The translations under genes were made by a program, and so were the position numbers. Below, piece after piece: positions 1-8,100 of a stretch of 9,128 nt of DNA (position 1 is its first letter; every line of letters begins with the position of its first letter). The DNA is from an uncultured Eubacteriales bacterium (GTDB lineage Bacteria > Bacillota_A > Clostridia > Oscillospirales > Oscillospiraceae). The notes under the pieces were generated by a model. It did no database searches. It was given only the letters and a program-made list of their open reading frames with translations, and was not told the DNA's origin. The stretch lies in contig CASTQR010000052.1 in NCBI GenBank assembly GCA_949451265.1, positions 1 to 9,128 on the forward strand. The letters are read 5' to 3'.

Positions 1-874
1 TGTACAGGTAGTCCCGGAACCAGGAGGACAGGGAGATGTGCCACCGCCGCCAGAACTCCTTGATGGATTTGGACACGTAGGGCAGGTTGAAATTCTCTTG
101 GAAGGAGAAGCCGAACACCCGCCCCAGGCCGATGGCCATGTCGCTGTAGCCGCTGAAATCAAAGTAAATCTGGAGGGTGTAGCACACCGCCCCCAGCCAG
201 GCCAGCCGCAGGTCCAGCCCCCCGGCGTCCAGGGCGAACACGGCGTCCGCCACCTGTCCGGCGGTGTTGGCCAGCAGCAGCTTCTTGGCGAAGCCCTCAA
301 TGAACCGCCGCAGGCCCGTGAGGGTCAGCTCCGGGGTGATCTCCCGGCGGTCGATCTGCCGTGCCACGTCATGGTACTTGACGATGGGCCCCGCGATGAG
401 CTGGGGGAAGAAGGCGATATACAGCACCAGCTTGCCCAGGCTCCTGGTGCCCGAGTCCGGCTCCCGGTACACATCCAGGGCATAGCTCAGCCCCTGGAAG
501 GTGAAGAAGGAGATGCCGATGGGCAGGGCCAGCCCCGGCAGGGGGAGGGAAAGCCCCAGCGCCCCGTTGAGGGTTCCGGCAAAGAAATCCAGGTACTTGA
601 ATGTGCCCAGCAGGGCCAGGTTCGCCGCCACCGCCAGCGCCGCGGGCCAGCGTTTCCCCCGGCCAACGGGGGCCATCATCAGCCGCCCGAACAGGTAGTT
701 CATCACCACGCTGCCCAGCAGCAGGGGCAGGTACACCGGCTGGCCGAAGGAGTAGAACACCAGGCTGGCCAGGGCCAGCCAGCCGTTCCGGGCCGGCATC
801 CACGGCAGGAGGCGGTAGACGAGATAGGCGGCGGGCAGGAACCAGAATAAAAAGATGGGTGAACTGAAAACCAT
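1..874 (-). CDS. AlgI/DltB-like MBOAT O-acyltransferase, C-terminus beyond the window
   Basis: This is a multi-pass membrane O-acyltransferase of the MBOAT family, related to AlgI and DltB. Such enzymes move acyl groups (often acetyl) across the membrane onto extracellular polymers. The 291 visible residues are rich in hydrophobic helices (about 5-25, 33-62, 77-100, 105-135, 147-165, 222-245). Family landmarks include FPQLIAGP (156-163), YFDFSGYSDMAIG (237-249) and EFWRRWHISLSSWFRDYLY (273-291). His279 in the last is the first of two conserved MBOAT histidines; the second lies past the left edge. The ATG at 874 has a GGGAG ribosome binding site (885-881) six bases upstream, overlapping the stop of the transglutaminase gene, so the two genes form an operon. 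The acceptor polymer cannot be read from the sequence. Family members usually have about 450-500 residues, so about 60% is visible. The family call is secure; the substrate is unknown. Confidence 0.92.
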   Translation of the reverse strand, partial: MVFSSPIFLFWFLPAAYLVYRLLPWMPARNGWLALASLVFYSFGQPVYLPLLLGSVVMNYLFGRLMMAPVGRGKRWPAALAVAANLALLGTFKYLDFFAGTLNGALGLSLPLPGLALPIGISFFTFQGLSYALDVYREPDSGTRSLGKLVLYIAFFPQLIAGPIVKYHDVARQIDRREITPELTLTGLRRFIEGFAKKLLLANTAGQVADAVFALDAGGLDLRLAWLGAVCYTLQIYFDFSGYSDMAIGLGRVFGFSFQENFNLPYVSKSIKEFWRRWHISLSSWFRDYLY

Positions 875-884
875 GGGGCGCTCC

Positions 885-1478
885 CTACCGGCTGTACTCG
901 AAGGGGGTATTGGCGGGATCCATTTTGAACAGATCATACTCCGGCTTTTTGTACTGGTGCCGGTACCGCCACTCCAGCTGGGGATCGAACATATACACCT
1001 TGCCGTCCAGCTGGATCTCCACCCAGCCGTGGGGGCCGTTGAGCACCCCGCCCACCACCGTGTAGGCGGGCAGGCCCAGCTCCCGGGCCAGCAGGCAGAA
1101 GGCGGCGGAGAAATTGTAGCAGTTCCCCTTCCCGTTTTTCAGGAAGTAGGCGGCGTACTCCGGCCCCCAGTTCGTCTGGTCCTTGGTGATCAGCGGGCGC
1201 TTGAGGTAGGTGAAGCTGTCCCGGCAGTAGTTATACAGCGCCCGCAGCTTCTCGTCCCGCCCCATGCCGTCGCTGGTCTTGGACTCCACGATGTCGTTGA
1301 GCGCTTCGTCCAGCTCCGCGTCCCCGGTGGTATAGCGGCCCTGGCCGTCAAAGTAGAGGCTGCCCACACTCTGATCGCGCACAAATTCCCCGCCGCTCAC
1401 CCAGTACAGCCGCCCGTCCTTGCGGAGGGGGCCGTCGGGCAGGACGGGCTCCGGGGGGATCACCACGGACGGCTCCAC
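885..1478 (-). CDS. Transglutaminase-like domain, 3' part of frameshifted SLH-transglutaminase gene
   Basis: This frame encodes a transglutaminase-like (papain-fold) domain that fits as the C-terminal half of the SLH protein directly upstream. The Cys-His-Asp triad is visible: Cys in GKGNCYNFSAAFCLLAREL (codon 1121-1119), His in GPHGWVEI (1031-1029) and Asp in YMFDPQLEW (986-984). A linker with EPVLPDGP and DGRLYWV precedes it. Bacterial members act as thiol proteases or transferases on surface proteins or peptidoglycan; which applies here is unknown. The frame stays open upstream to an ATG at 1658, but that stretch (MRGGGGVQPAAGP...) is the off-frame shadow of the SLH repeats, so I do not treat 1658 as the true start. 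Coding sense in this frame begins near 1478. A GTG at 1463 overlaps the TGA of the upstream frame and has GGAG six bases before it, so separate translation by reinitiation is possible, but it would give a product without a signal peptide. The stop TAG is at 887-885. Confidence 0.8.
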   Translation of the reverse strand: MEPSVVIPPEPVLPDGPLRKDGRLYWVSGGEFVRDQSVGSLYFDGQGRYTTGDAELDEALNDIVESKTSDGMGRDEKLRALYNYCRDSFTYLKRPLITKDQTNWGPEYAAYFLKNGKGNCYNFSAAFCLLARELGLPAYTVVGGVLNGPHGWVEIQLDGKVYMFDPQLEWRYRHQYKKPEYDLFKMDPANTPFEYSR

Positions 1479-2203
1479 AGCTCCCCGCCGTTGGGGGCGG
1501 GCGCGCACCGGTGGGTGACGGACGCCTCCATGATCTCCCAATAGGCCCAGTGGCCGGCCGGCACGTCCGGGAAGGTGCGCAGATCGTCCCGGCTCCTGAT
1601 ATACGCCCGGTCGGCGGACCGGCCCAGCAGCCGGTTGAACACCGCCACCACCTCGCACCGCTTCAGCCCGTCGTCGGGATGGAACAGCCCTTCGTTATCC
1701 CCCTGGAACAGCCCGAAGGCCGCCGTCTCCGCGATGGCCCGGTGAGCCCAGTGATCCTCCGGCACGTCCGGGAAGCCCCAGCCCTCCAGCCCCGTCCCGT
1801 AGGGGAGGAACATGGACAGGGCGGCGGCGCACTCCGCCCTTGTGGCGGGGTCGGAGGGGCGGAAGTACCCGTCGTCCCCCCACATCAGCATCAGCCCTGC
1901 CACGCGGGTCACGGCGGAGGCGTACCAGGCGTCCCGGGGCACGTCCGCGAACTGGGGGTTCCGCTGGGGGTCGTCCTCCGTGATCCTGGACAGCATCTGG
2001 GCCAACTCCGCCCGGGTGACCGATGCTTCCGGGTGGAACCAGCCGCCGCTGCCCTCCATGTACTTTTCGTGGGTGCCCGCGTCCTGGGGCGCCAGCCGGA
2101 CAGGGGCGTTCCAGCTGCCCGCCGCCAGCGCCGGGGCCGTCAGCAGGCCCAGGCATAGGCCCAGCGCCAGGGTCAGGGATAACATTCTTTTGATGGGAAA
2201 CAC
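1460..2203 (-). CDS. Secreted SLH-domain protein, 5' part of frameshifted SLH-transglutaminase gene
   Basis: This frame encodes an exported, wall-anchored protein of 247 residues. Residues 1-28 form a signal peptide: a KR-containing n-region, a Leu-rich core and a likely cleavage after APALA. SLH (S-layer homology) repeats follow: a second-half repeat at about 48-75 (GWFHPEASVTRAELAQML), full repeats at about 85-133 (FADVPRDAWY...) and 144-195 (FPDVPEDHWAHRAI...), and the first half of another at 211-231 (FPDVPAGHWAYWEI). SLH domains bind secondary cell-wall polymers. The frame then ends in a short off-family tail (CAPAPNGGELWSRPW), while the neighbouring frame continues into a transglutaminase domain; together they look like one gene that has lost one base. 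The start is GTG at 2203, the only start that gives a charged signal-peptide n-region. GGAAAGGAT lies immediately before it, rather tight for AAAGGA, so the start is moderately certain; the next in-frame ATG is at 2185. Confidence 0.82.
   Translation of the reverse strand: MFPIKRMLSLTLALGLCLGLLTAPALAAGSWNAPVRLAPQDAGTHEKYMEGSGGWFHPEASVTRAELAQMLSRITEDDPQRNPQFADVPRDAWYASAVTRVAGLMLMWGDDGYFRPSDPATRAECAAALSMFLPYGTGLEGWGFPDVPEDHWAHRAIAETAAFGLFQGDNEGLFHPDDGLKRCEVVAVFNRLLGRSADRAYIRSRDDLRTFPDVPAGHWAYWEIMEASVTHRCAPAPNGGELWSRPW
1464..1500 (-). other. Probable frameshift site in SLH-transglutaminase gene
   Basis: Passing from the SLH frame (starts 2203, stops 1460) to the transglutaminase frame (stops 885) needs a -1 shift, meaning one base is missing (or two are extra). 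The SLH family pattern is lost after about 1510 and the linker pattern appears from about 1478. Two homopolymers in this stretch, five G at 1493-1497 and four C at 1483-1486 on the plus strand, are the likely places for an indel or base-calling error. No canonical X XXY YYZ slippery heptamer is visible. Confidence 0.65.
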
Positions 2204-2211
2204 ATCCTTTC

Positions 2212-2234
2212 CGGCGCGGCCGCGCTCCGCGCCG
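2212..2234 (-). repeat. GC-only inverted repeat in the SLH gene leader
   Basis: CGGCGCGG (2212-2219) and CCGCGCCG (2227-2234) form a perfect 8-bp stem with a 7-base loop. On the SLH transcript it ends directly before the GGAAAGGAT ribosome binding region. It could limit ribosome access or stabilise the leader. A chance occurrence in GC-rich DNA is also possible. Confidence 0.45.
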
Positions 2235-2311
2235 CACCGTGTCCAGGCCCCTCTCAGGCTTTGAGATACCCTGTGGAGAGGACAACGCCGTCCAAATAAT
2301 CAAGCACATTT

Positions 2312-2339
2312 AGGTTAGCACAAAAATGCCAGCTTTCAA
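2312..2339 (-). promoter_or_regulatory. Candidate sigma-A promoter for SLH-MBOAT operon
   Basis: On the minus strand TTGAAA (2339-2334) matches 5 of 6 bases of the -35 consensus. After a 16-base spacer comes TAACCT (2317-2312), a weak -10 box. It lies in the only AT-rich stretch upstream of the SLH gene and would give a leader of roughly 100 bases. The assignment is by eye and the -10 box is poor. Confidence 0.35.
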
Positions 2340-2398
2340 GGCGCTTGCTCACATTTTTTGAACGGAGCGGCCCCCCGGGAAATTCCTCCTTCCGTTTT

Positions 2399-2428
2399 TC
2401 GACACGATATGGTAGTATAAAGTATAGC
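2399..2428 (+). promoter_or_regulatory. Candidate promoter for hsdMSR operon
   Basis: TCGACA (2399-2404) resembles a -35 box (5 of 6) and TATAGC (2423-2428) a -10 box (4 of 6), with an 18-base spacer. An overlapping TATAAA at 2416-2421 is a better -10 box but lacks a well-spaced -35 box. This AT-rich patch lies about 40 bases before the hsdM start, in the divergent intergenic region (2204-2468), where I see no gene. Confidence 0.4.
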
Positions 2429-2468
2429 CGTTGGTTACAAAACCTTTCACACCGGAGGAGATACAGGG

Positions 2469-4001
2469 ATGGTAGCTGGTACGATCAAAACAAAAGTGGA
2501 CAAGATCTGGACCGACATCTGGGCCGGCGGGATCACCAACCCCCTCACCGTCATTGAACAGCTCACCTATCTGATGTTCATACGCTCCCTGGACGAGCGG
2601 GAGCTGGAGACGGAGGCTATGGAAAACCTGTCCGGGGAAACGCTGGAGAAGATCTTCCCCCAGTCCCCCGCCGGCCAGGCGATGCGCTGGAGCAGGTTCA
2701 AAAACAGCGACCCGCGGCAGATCTTCGACGTGATCGCCCAGCGGGTATTTCCCGCCGTCAAAAACATGAAATACGGGCGGCTGCCCGACTTTGACGAGGG
2801 CGGCGAGCCGGTGGAGATCCCCGACGAACCGGGCCGGGAGGACGGGGGACAAACCGCCTTTGCCCGGTATATGGGCGACGCCATGTTCCTGATCCCCACG
2901 CCCCAGGTGCTGCAAAAAATCGTCACCGGGCTGGAGGACCTGTACCAGCACGACATCGCGGAGGCGGATATGCAGGGCGACCTCTACGAGTATATGCTGG
3001 GCAAGCTGTCCGCCGCGGGCCAGAACGGCCAGTTCCGCACCCCCCGCCATATTATCAAGATGATGGTGGAGCTGCTGCGCCCCACCCCGGACGATCTCAT
3101 CTGCGATCCGGCCTGCGGCACGGCGGGCTTCCTGGTGGGCGCGGCGTCCTACATCCGCGAACACTACGAGGACGCCATGACCCCGGAGCAGTGGGAGCGG
3201 TTCGCCGGGCCCATGTTCACCGGCTTTGACACCGACCGCACCATGCTGCGCATTTCCGCCATGAACCTGATGCTCCACTCCATCACCCACCCGGAGGTGG
3301 ATTACCGGGACAGCGTGTCCAAGCAGAACGAGATCAGCGGCCGCTTTACCATGTGCCTGGCCAACCCGCCCTTCAAGGGCACCGTGGACGCCGAGAGCAT
3401 TAACGACGACCTGAAGGCCGTCGCCAACACGAAAAAGACCGAGCTGCTGTTCCTGGCCCTGTTCCTGCGGATGCTGCGGAAGGGCGGACAATGCGCCTGC
3501 ATTGTCCCGGACGGCGTGCTGTTCGGCGCCTCCTCCGCCCACAAGGCCATCCGGAAAGAGCTGGTGGAGAACCATCAGCTCCGGGCCGTCATCTCCATGC
3601 CCAGCGGGGTGTTCAAGCCCTATGCCGGGGTGTCCACCGCCGTGCTGGTGTTCACCAAGACCGGCGCGGGGGGCACGGACAAGGTGTGGTTCTACGACAT
3701 GCGGGCCGACGGGTTCAGCCTGGACGACAAGCGCACCCCCGTGGCGGACAGCGATATCCCCGATATCCTCGCCCGGTTCCGCAACCTGGCCGCCGAGGAG
3801 GGCCGGGGCCGCGCCGAGCAGTCCTTCCTGGTGCCCAAGGCGGAGATTGTGGGGAACGGCTATGACCTGTCCATCAACAAGTACAAGAGGACGGAGTACG
3901 TCCCCGTGGAGTACCCGCCCACCAGCGAGATCTTCGCCCAGCTCCGGGAGCTGGAGGGGGAGATCGCCAAGGGCTTGGAGGAGCTGGAGGGGATGGTGTG
4001 A
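2469..4001 (+). CDS. hsdM: Type I restriction-modification system methyltransferase subunit HsdM
   Basis: HsdM is the modification subunit of a type I restriction system. With HsdS it transfers methyl groups from S-adenosylmethionine to the N6 of adenine in a split target, and it is also needed for restriction. The 510 residues match the usual HsdM size. An N-terminal helical HsdM_N-type domain spans about 8-150. The methyltransferase core (about 155-480) carries motif I DPACGTAGFL (213-222, AdoMet binding) and motif IV NPPF (299-302, catalytic), plus the conserved QNGQFRTPRHI (185-195) and the IVPDGVLFG segment (345-353). The C-terminal tail (485-508) is Glu-rich and helical, as expected for contact with HsdS. 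GGAGGAG (2454-2460) stands eight bases before the ATG. The stop overlaps the hsdS start by one base, implying translational coupling. No motif is missing, so it should be active. Confidence 0.97.
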   Translation: MVAGTIKTKVDKIWTDIWAGGITNPLTVIEQLTYLMFIRSLDERELETEAMENLSGETLEKIFPQSPAGQAMRWSRFKNSDPRQIFDVIAQRVFPAVKNMKYGRLPDFDEGGEPVEIPDEPGREDGGQTAFARYMGDAMFLIPTPQVLQKIVTGLEDLYQHDIAEADMQGDLYEYMLGKLSAAGQNGQFRTPRHIIKMMVELLRPTPDDLICDPACGTAGFLVGAASYIREHYEDAMTPEQWERFAGPMFTGFDTDRTMLRISAMNLMLHSITHPEVDYRDSVSKQNEISGRFTMCLANPPFKGTVDAESINDDLKAVANTKKTELLFLALFLRMLRKGGQCACIVPDGVLFGASSAHKAIRKELVENHQLRAVISMPSGVFKPYAGVSTAVLVFTKTGAGGTDKVWFYDMRADGFSLDDKRTPVADSDIPDILARFRNLAAEEGRGRAEQSFLVPKAEIVGNGYDLSINKYKRTEYVPVEYPPTSEIFAQLRELEGEIAKGLEELEGMV

Positions 4002-5170
4002 TGGCGAGATTATCGGAGATTTTTGAGCTGCAAATGGGCAAAACACCGGCCCGCGCAAATAGCGATTATTGGGAGGGCGGCACAAATAGTTGGGTTTCTA
4101 TTGCGGATTTAAGCAGATACGAAAAGTATGTGGAAGGCACAAAGGAACGAATAACAGATGAAGCGGTGGAAGAAAGCGGGATCAAAATTGTGCCGCCTAA
4201 CACTGTAATCATGAGCTTCAAGCTGTCACTTGGCAAAACAGCGATAACACGAGAACCGATATATACAAATGAAGCGATTATGGCGTTTATTCCGAAGGCA
4301 AATTACATTGTTTCTCCTAATTATTTTTTTTATATGCTGTCCGAAAAAGATTGGTCAGAAGAAACGAATCGGGCTGTAATGGGAGCTACGCTCAATAAAT
4401 CAACTTTAGGGAAAATTGATATTGTTGTTCCACCGATAAAGGAACAACAATATGTTGCTGACGTATTGGACAAGCTCACCCACCTGATTTCCCTTCGCAA
4501 GCAGCAGCTTGGCAATCTGGACGAGCTGGTGAAAGCTCGGTTTGTGGAGATGTTTGGGGATATGCTGTTGAATCCCAAGTCATGGCCTGAAAGAACTTTG
4601 GACACTATGGCCGACATTGTATCTGGAATCACGAAGGGACGAAAAACAAAAAGCAATGAACTATTTGAAGTGCCCTATATGGCTGTTTCAAATGTTAAAG
4701 ACGGTTACATTGATTGGAAAACTGTTAAAACAATCCTGGCCACAACGTCAGAGATTGATCAATATCGCCTATTGCCCGACGATGTGCTGATGACAGAAGG
4801 CGGTGATCCAGATAAATTGGGCCGTGGCGCTATTATTCGAGAGCCATTAGAGAATTGTATTCACCAGAATCATATTTTCCGGGTGCGGCTTGATCGGAGC
4901 ACAATATTGCCTGAGTTTTTTTCTGAGTATTTGCAGCATCAAAAAGCAAAGAGGTATTTTTTAAGGTGCGCCAAACAGACAACAGGAATTGCGAGTATTA
5001 ACATGCAACAACTCCGGGCACTGCCTGTTTTGGCTCCCCCCATGAAAGCGCAGGAAGCATTTACTGGTTTTCTTACAGGAGTAGACCGCCAAAAGCTGAC
5101 CATCCAGCAAAGCCTAAACAACCTGGAACTCCTGAAAAAATCCCTGATGCAGGAATATTTTGCGAGGTGA
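4001..5170 (+). CDS. hsdS: Type I restriction-modification specificity subunit HsdS
   Basis: HsdS determines the DNA target of the complex. The 389 residues show the two-fold layout of the family: TRD1 about 1-145 (GKTPARANSDYWEGG near 13-27, ending ATLNKSTLGKIDIVVPP), central conserved helix about 145-195 (QQLGNLDELVKARFVEMFGD), TRD2 about 196-345 (LMTEGGDPDKLGRGA near 263-277, QTTGIASINMQQLRALPV near 326-343) and distal helix about 346-389 (QQSLNNLELLKKSLMQEYF). The helices set the spacing between the two half-sites; the target bases cannot be read from sequence. The start is ATG at 4001, with GGAGGGG (3986-3992) eight bases upstream. A GTG at 3998 in the same frame would add one residue. 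The TRDs are AT-rich compared with hsdM and hsdR, a sign of domain exchange. Only one hsdS copy is in the window, with no recombinase beside it. Confidence 0.96.
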   Translation: MARLSEIFELQMGKTPARANSDYWEGGTNSWVSIADLSRYEKYVEGTKERITDEAVEESGIKIVPPNTVIMSFKLSLGKTAITREPIYTNEAIMAFIPKANYIVSPNYFFYMLSEKDWSEETNRAVMGATLNKSTLGKIDIVVPPIKEQQYVADVLDKLTHLISLRKQQLGNLDELVKARFVEMFGDMLLNPKSWPERTLDTMADIVSGITKGRKTKSNELFEVPYMAVSNVKDGYIDWKTVKTILATTSEIDQYRLLPDDVLMTEGGDPDKLGRGAIIREPLENCIHQNHIFRVRLDRSTILPEFFSEYLQHQKAKRYFLRCAKQTTGIASINMQQLRALPVLAPPMKAQEAFTGFLTGVDRQKLTIQQSLNNLELLKKSLMQEYFAR

Positions 5171-5173
5171 TCC
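5164..5173 (+). promoter_or_regulatory. hsdR ribosome binding site overlapping the hsdS stop
   Basis: GAGGTGATCC is complementary to the 3' end of 16S rRNA and contains the hsdS TGA (5168-5170). It stands just before the ATG at 5175 and decides that start over the in-frame TTG at 5160. The overlap implies that hsdR translation follows termination on hsdS. Confidence 0.75.
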
Positions 5174-5174
5174 C

Positions 5175-8100
5175 ATGTCCAACTTCTCCTATCTGACGGC
5201 CCAGCCCGCCTACGCCCTGTTCGCCCCCGCCGCGGTAGAGGCGGAAAAGGTGTTCGCGTCCGCCCCGGCCATGTGCGCCGTAGGCTGCCGGAAGGCGCTG
5301 GAGCTGGCGGTGAAGTGGGTCTATTCCGCGGACAACACCATGCAGCCGCCCTATAAGAACAACCTGCAATCCCTCCTCCACGAGCCCACCTTCCGCTTCG
5401 CCGTGGACAGCGCCACCTGGGGCAAGCTGCCCTTCATCGTCAAGCTGGGCAATCTGGCCGTCCACACCGAGCGCGGCGTCCAGCCCGGGGAGGCGCTGGC
5501 CTCCCTGCGGGGGTTGTTTGAGTTCATCCAGTGGGTGGACTACTGCTACGGCGCCGCCTATGAGGAGCGGCGGTTTGACGAGGCCAGCATCCCCACAGTC
5601 CGGCTGGCGGTTGACGCGAAAAGGGTGAAGGAGCAGGCAAGCCTCCTGGTGGAGAAGGACGGGGAGATCGAGGCGCTGCGCCGCCAGGTGGAGGAGATGT
5701 CGGCCCAGCTCACCGCCGCCAGGGAGGGGCGCCGGCAGACGCGGCGGTTTGTGCCGGAGGATCTCTCGGAGTTCAAGACCCGGAAGGTTTACATCGACGT
5801 GGACATGAAGCAGATGGGCTGGAAGCTCACCGGCCCGGACGCGGACGTGCGGGAGGAGTACCCCGTGGAGGGGATGGCCGGCGCGGCGGGACAGAGGGGC
5901 GCCGCGGACTATGTGCTGTTCGGCAGGGACGGCCTGCCCCTGGCGGTGGTGGAGGCCAAGCGCACCAGCAAGGACCCCAACAGCGGCCGCAAGCAGGCGG
6001 CGCTGTACGCCGACTGTCTGGAGCGCAAGTTCGGGCGGCGGCCCATGCTGTTCACCACCAACGGCTTTGAGACCTGCTTCTGGGACGACCAGACGGGCCC
6101 CCAGCGGGAGATCAGCGGAATCTTCAGCCGGGACGATCTGCAAAAGCTGATGGACCGCCGGACGGAGCGGAAGGACCTGCTGTCCATCCCCATCGACGAC
6201 AAAATCACCGACCGCTACTACCAGAAGGAGGCCATCCGGGCGGTGTGCGGCCAGATGGGGGAGGGCTTCCGGAAGCACCTGCTGGTGATGGCCACGGGCA
6301 CCGGCAAGACGCGGACGGCGTCCAGCCTGGTGGACGTGCTGAGCCGGGGGCGCTGTGTGACAAATATTCTGTTCCTGGCCGACCGCACCGCCCTGGTCAA
6401 GCAGGCGCGGGACGATTTCAAAAAGTACCTGCCGGATATGTCCCTGTGTAACCTGTGCTCCAACAAGGACGACAGGAACGCGCGGATCGTGTTTTCCACA
6501 TACCCCACCATCCTCAACGCCATTGACGACACCAAGACGAAGGACGGGCAGCGGCTGTTTACCCCGGCCCACTTCGACCTCATCATCATCGACGAGAGCC
6601 ACCGCAGCATCTTCAAAAAATACCGGGCCATTTTCGCGTATTTTGACGCCATGCTGGTGGGCCTCACCGCCACCCCCAAGACGGACGTGGACCGCAACAC
6701 CTACGACTTTTTTGAGCTGGAGCGCGGGGTGCCCACCTACGCCTACGACTATGAGACGGCGGTGGAGCAGGACCACGTGCTGGTGCCCTACTATAACTAT
6801 GAGGTCACCACCAAATTTTTGGAAGAGGGCATCACCTACGAGGGCCTGTCCGAAGCGGACAAGCAGCGGTATGAGGACGATTTCATCGAGGACGGTTTCC
6901 TGCCGGACTTTATCCCGCCGGAGAAGCTGAACCGGTTTGTGTTCAACGAGCTCACGGTGGACACCGTGCTTCAGGATCTGATGGAGCGGGGGATCAAAAC
7001 GGCCGGGGGCGACCGGATCGGGAAGACGATCATCTTCGCCCAGAACAAGCGCCACGCGGAGTTTATCCTCCAGCGGTTCAACGCCCTCTACCCGAAGTAC
7101 AAGGGGAGCTTTGCCCAGCGGGTGGTGTGTGACGACGCCTACGCCCAGAAGGTCATAGACGAGTTCAAGATCGCGGACAAGCCGCCCTATATCGCCGTCT
7201 CCGTGGATATGATGGACACCGGGATCGACGTCCGGGAGTGCGTCAATCTGGTGCTCTTCAAAAAGGTGCGCTCCAAGACGAAATTCTGGCAGATGATCGG
7301 CCGGGGTACCCGGGTGTGCCCGGAGCTGGCCTGCGTGGATCAGATCGACGGGGAGTACACGGGCAAACGGCGGTTCCTGATCTTCGACTACTGCGGCAAT
7401 TTTGAGTTTTTCCGGCAGCACAAGGAGGGCTATGAGTCCCGGGAGGTCAAAACCCTGTCGGAAAACATTTTCGGCAAGCGGGTCAAGCTGATCGCCCTGC
7501 TTCAGGAGGGCGCCTGTCAAGAGGACGGGCTCCAGGCGTGGCGCGCCGAGCTGGTGGAGATCTGCCATGGGCAGGTGGAGGCATTGAACCCGGAGCTGAT
7601 CACGGTGAAGCTGAACCTGCGGTATGTGGAGAAGTACCGGGATCCCGCCGCGTTCCAAGCGCTCAGCGAGGGGGACAAGCAGGAGCTGCTGGCGCACATC
7701 GCGCCCCTCGTGACCATGGACGAGCCGGACGAGTTCGCCAAGCGGTTTGACAACTTCATGTACGGCCTGATGCTGGCCGCCATAGAGCGGACGCCCTCGT
7801 TCCAGCACGCGAAAAAGCAGCTCCGCGACATTTCGTCCTCTCTGGAGCGGCGGGCGATCATTCCGCAGATCAGCGCGAAGCTGCCCGCGATCCGGGAGAT
7901 CCGGAAGGATGAATTTTGGGCGGCGAATGACCTCCTGCTGTTCGAGCGGGCGCGGAAAGAGCTGCGCGGGCTGATCCAGTTCATCACGGATGACGGCCCG
8001 GGCCGGAGCGCCATCACCCGCCTCACGGATCCCATTCTGGAGCAGAAGGAAGGGGTACCGCTGGATCCCGCCTACGATTTTGAGGACTACCGGGCAAAGG

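Noticed and set aside
38..850. 270-codon plus-strand open frame over the MBOAT gene
   Set aside because: The minus strand encodes clear MBOAT motifs here; the plus-strand product is Gln/Gly/Pro-rich without family features.
1464..1500. Programmed -1 ribosomal frameshift joining SLH and transglutaminase parts
   Set aside because: No slippery heptamer of the X XXY YYZ type is visible, and an indel at a homopolymer is simpler. Not excluded, but unsupported.
855..2158. Plus-strand open frames over the SLH-transglutaminase gene
   Set aside because: They are shadows of the SLH repeats and transglutaminase domain on the minus strand, with no ribosome binding site or domain of their own.
2349..4085. 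578-codon open frame on the minus strand opposite hsdM
   Set aside because: Same antisense effect as for hsdR: no domain and low-complexity composition, while hsdM is certain.
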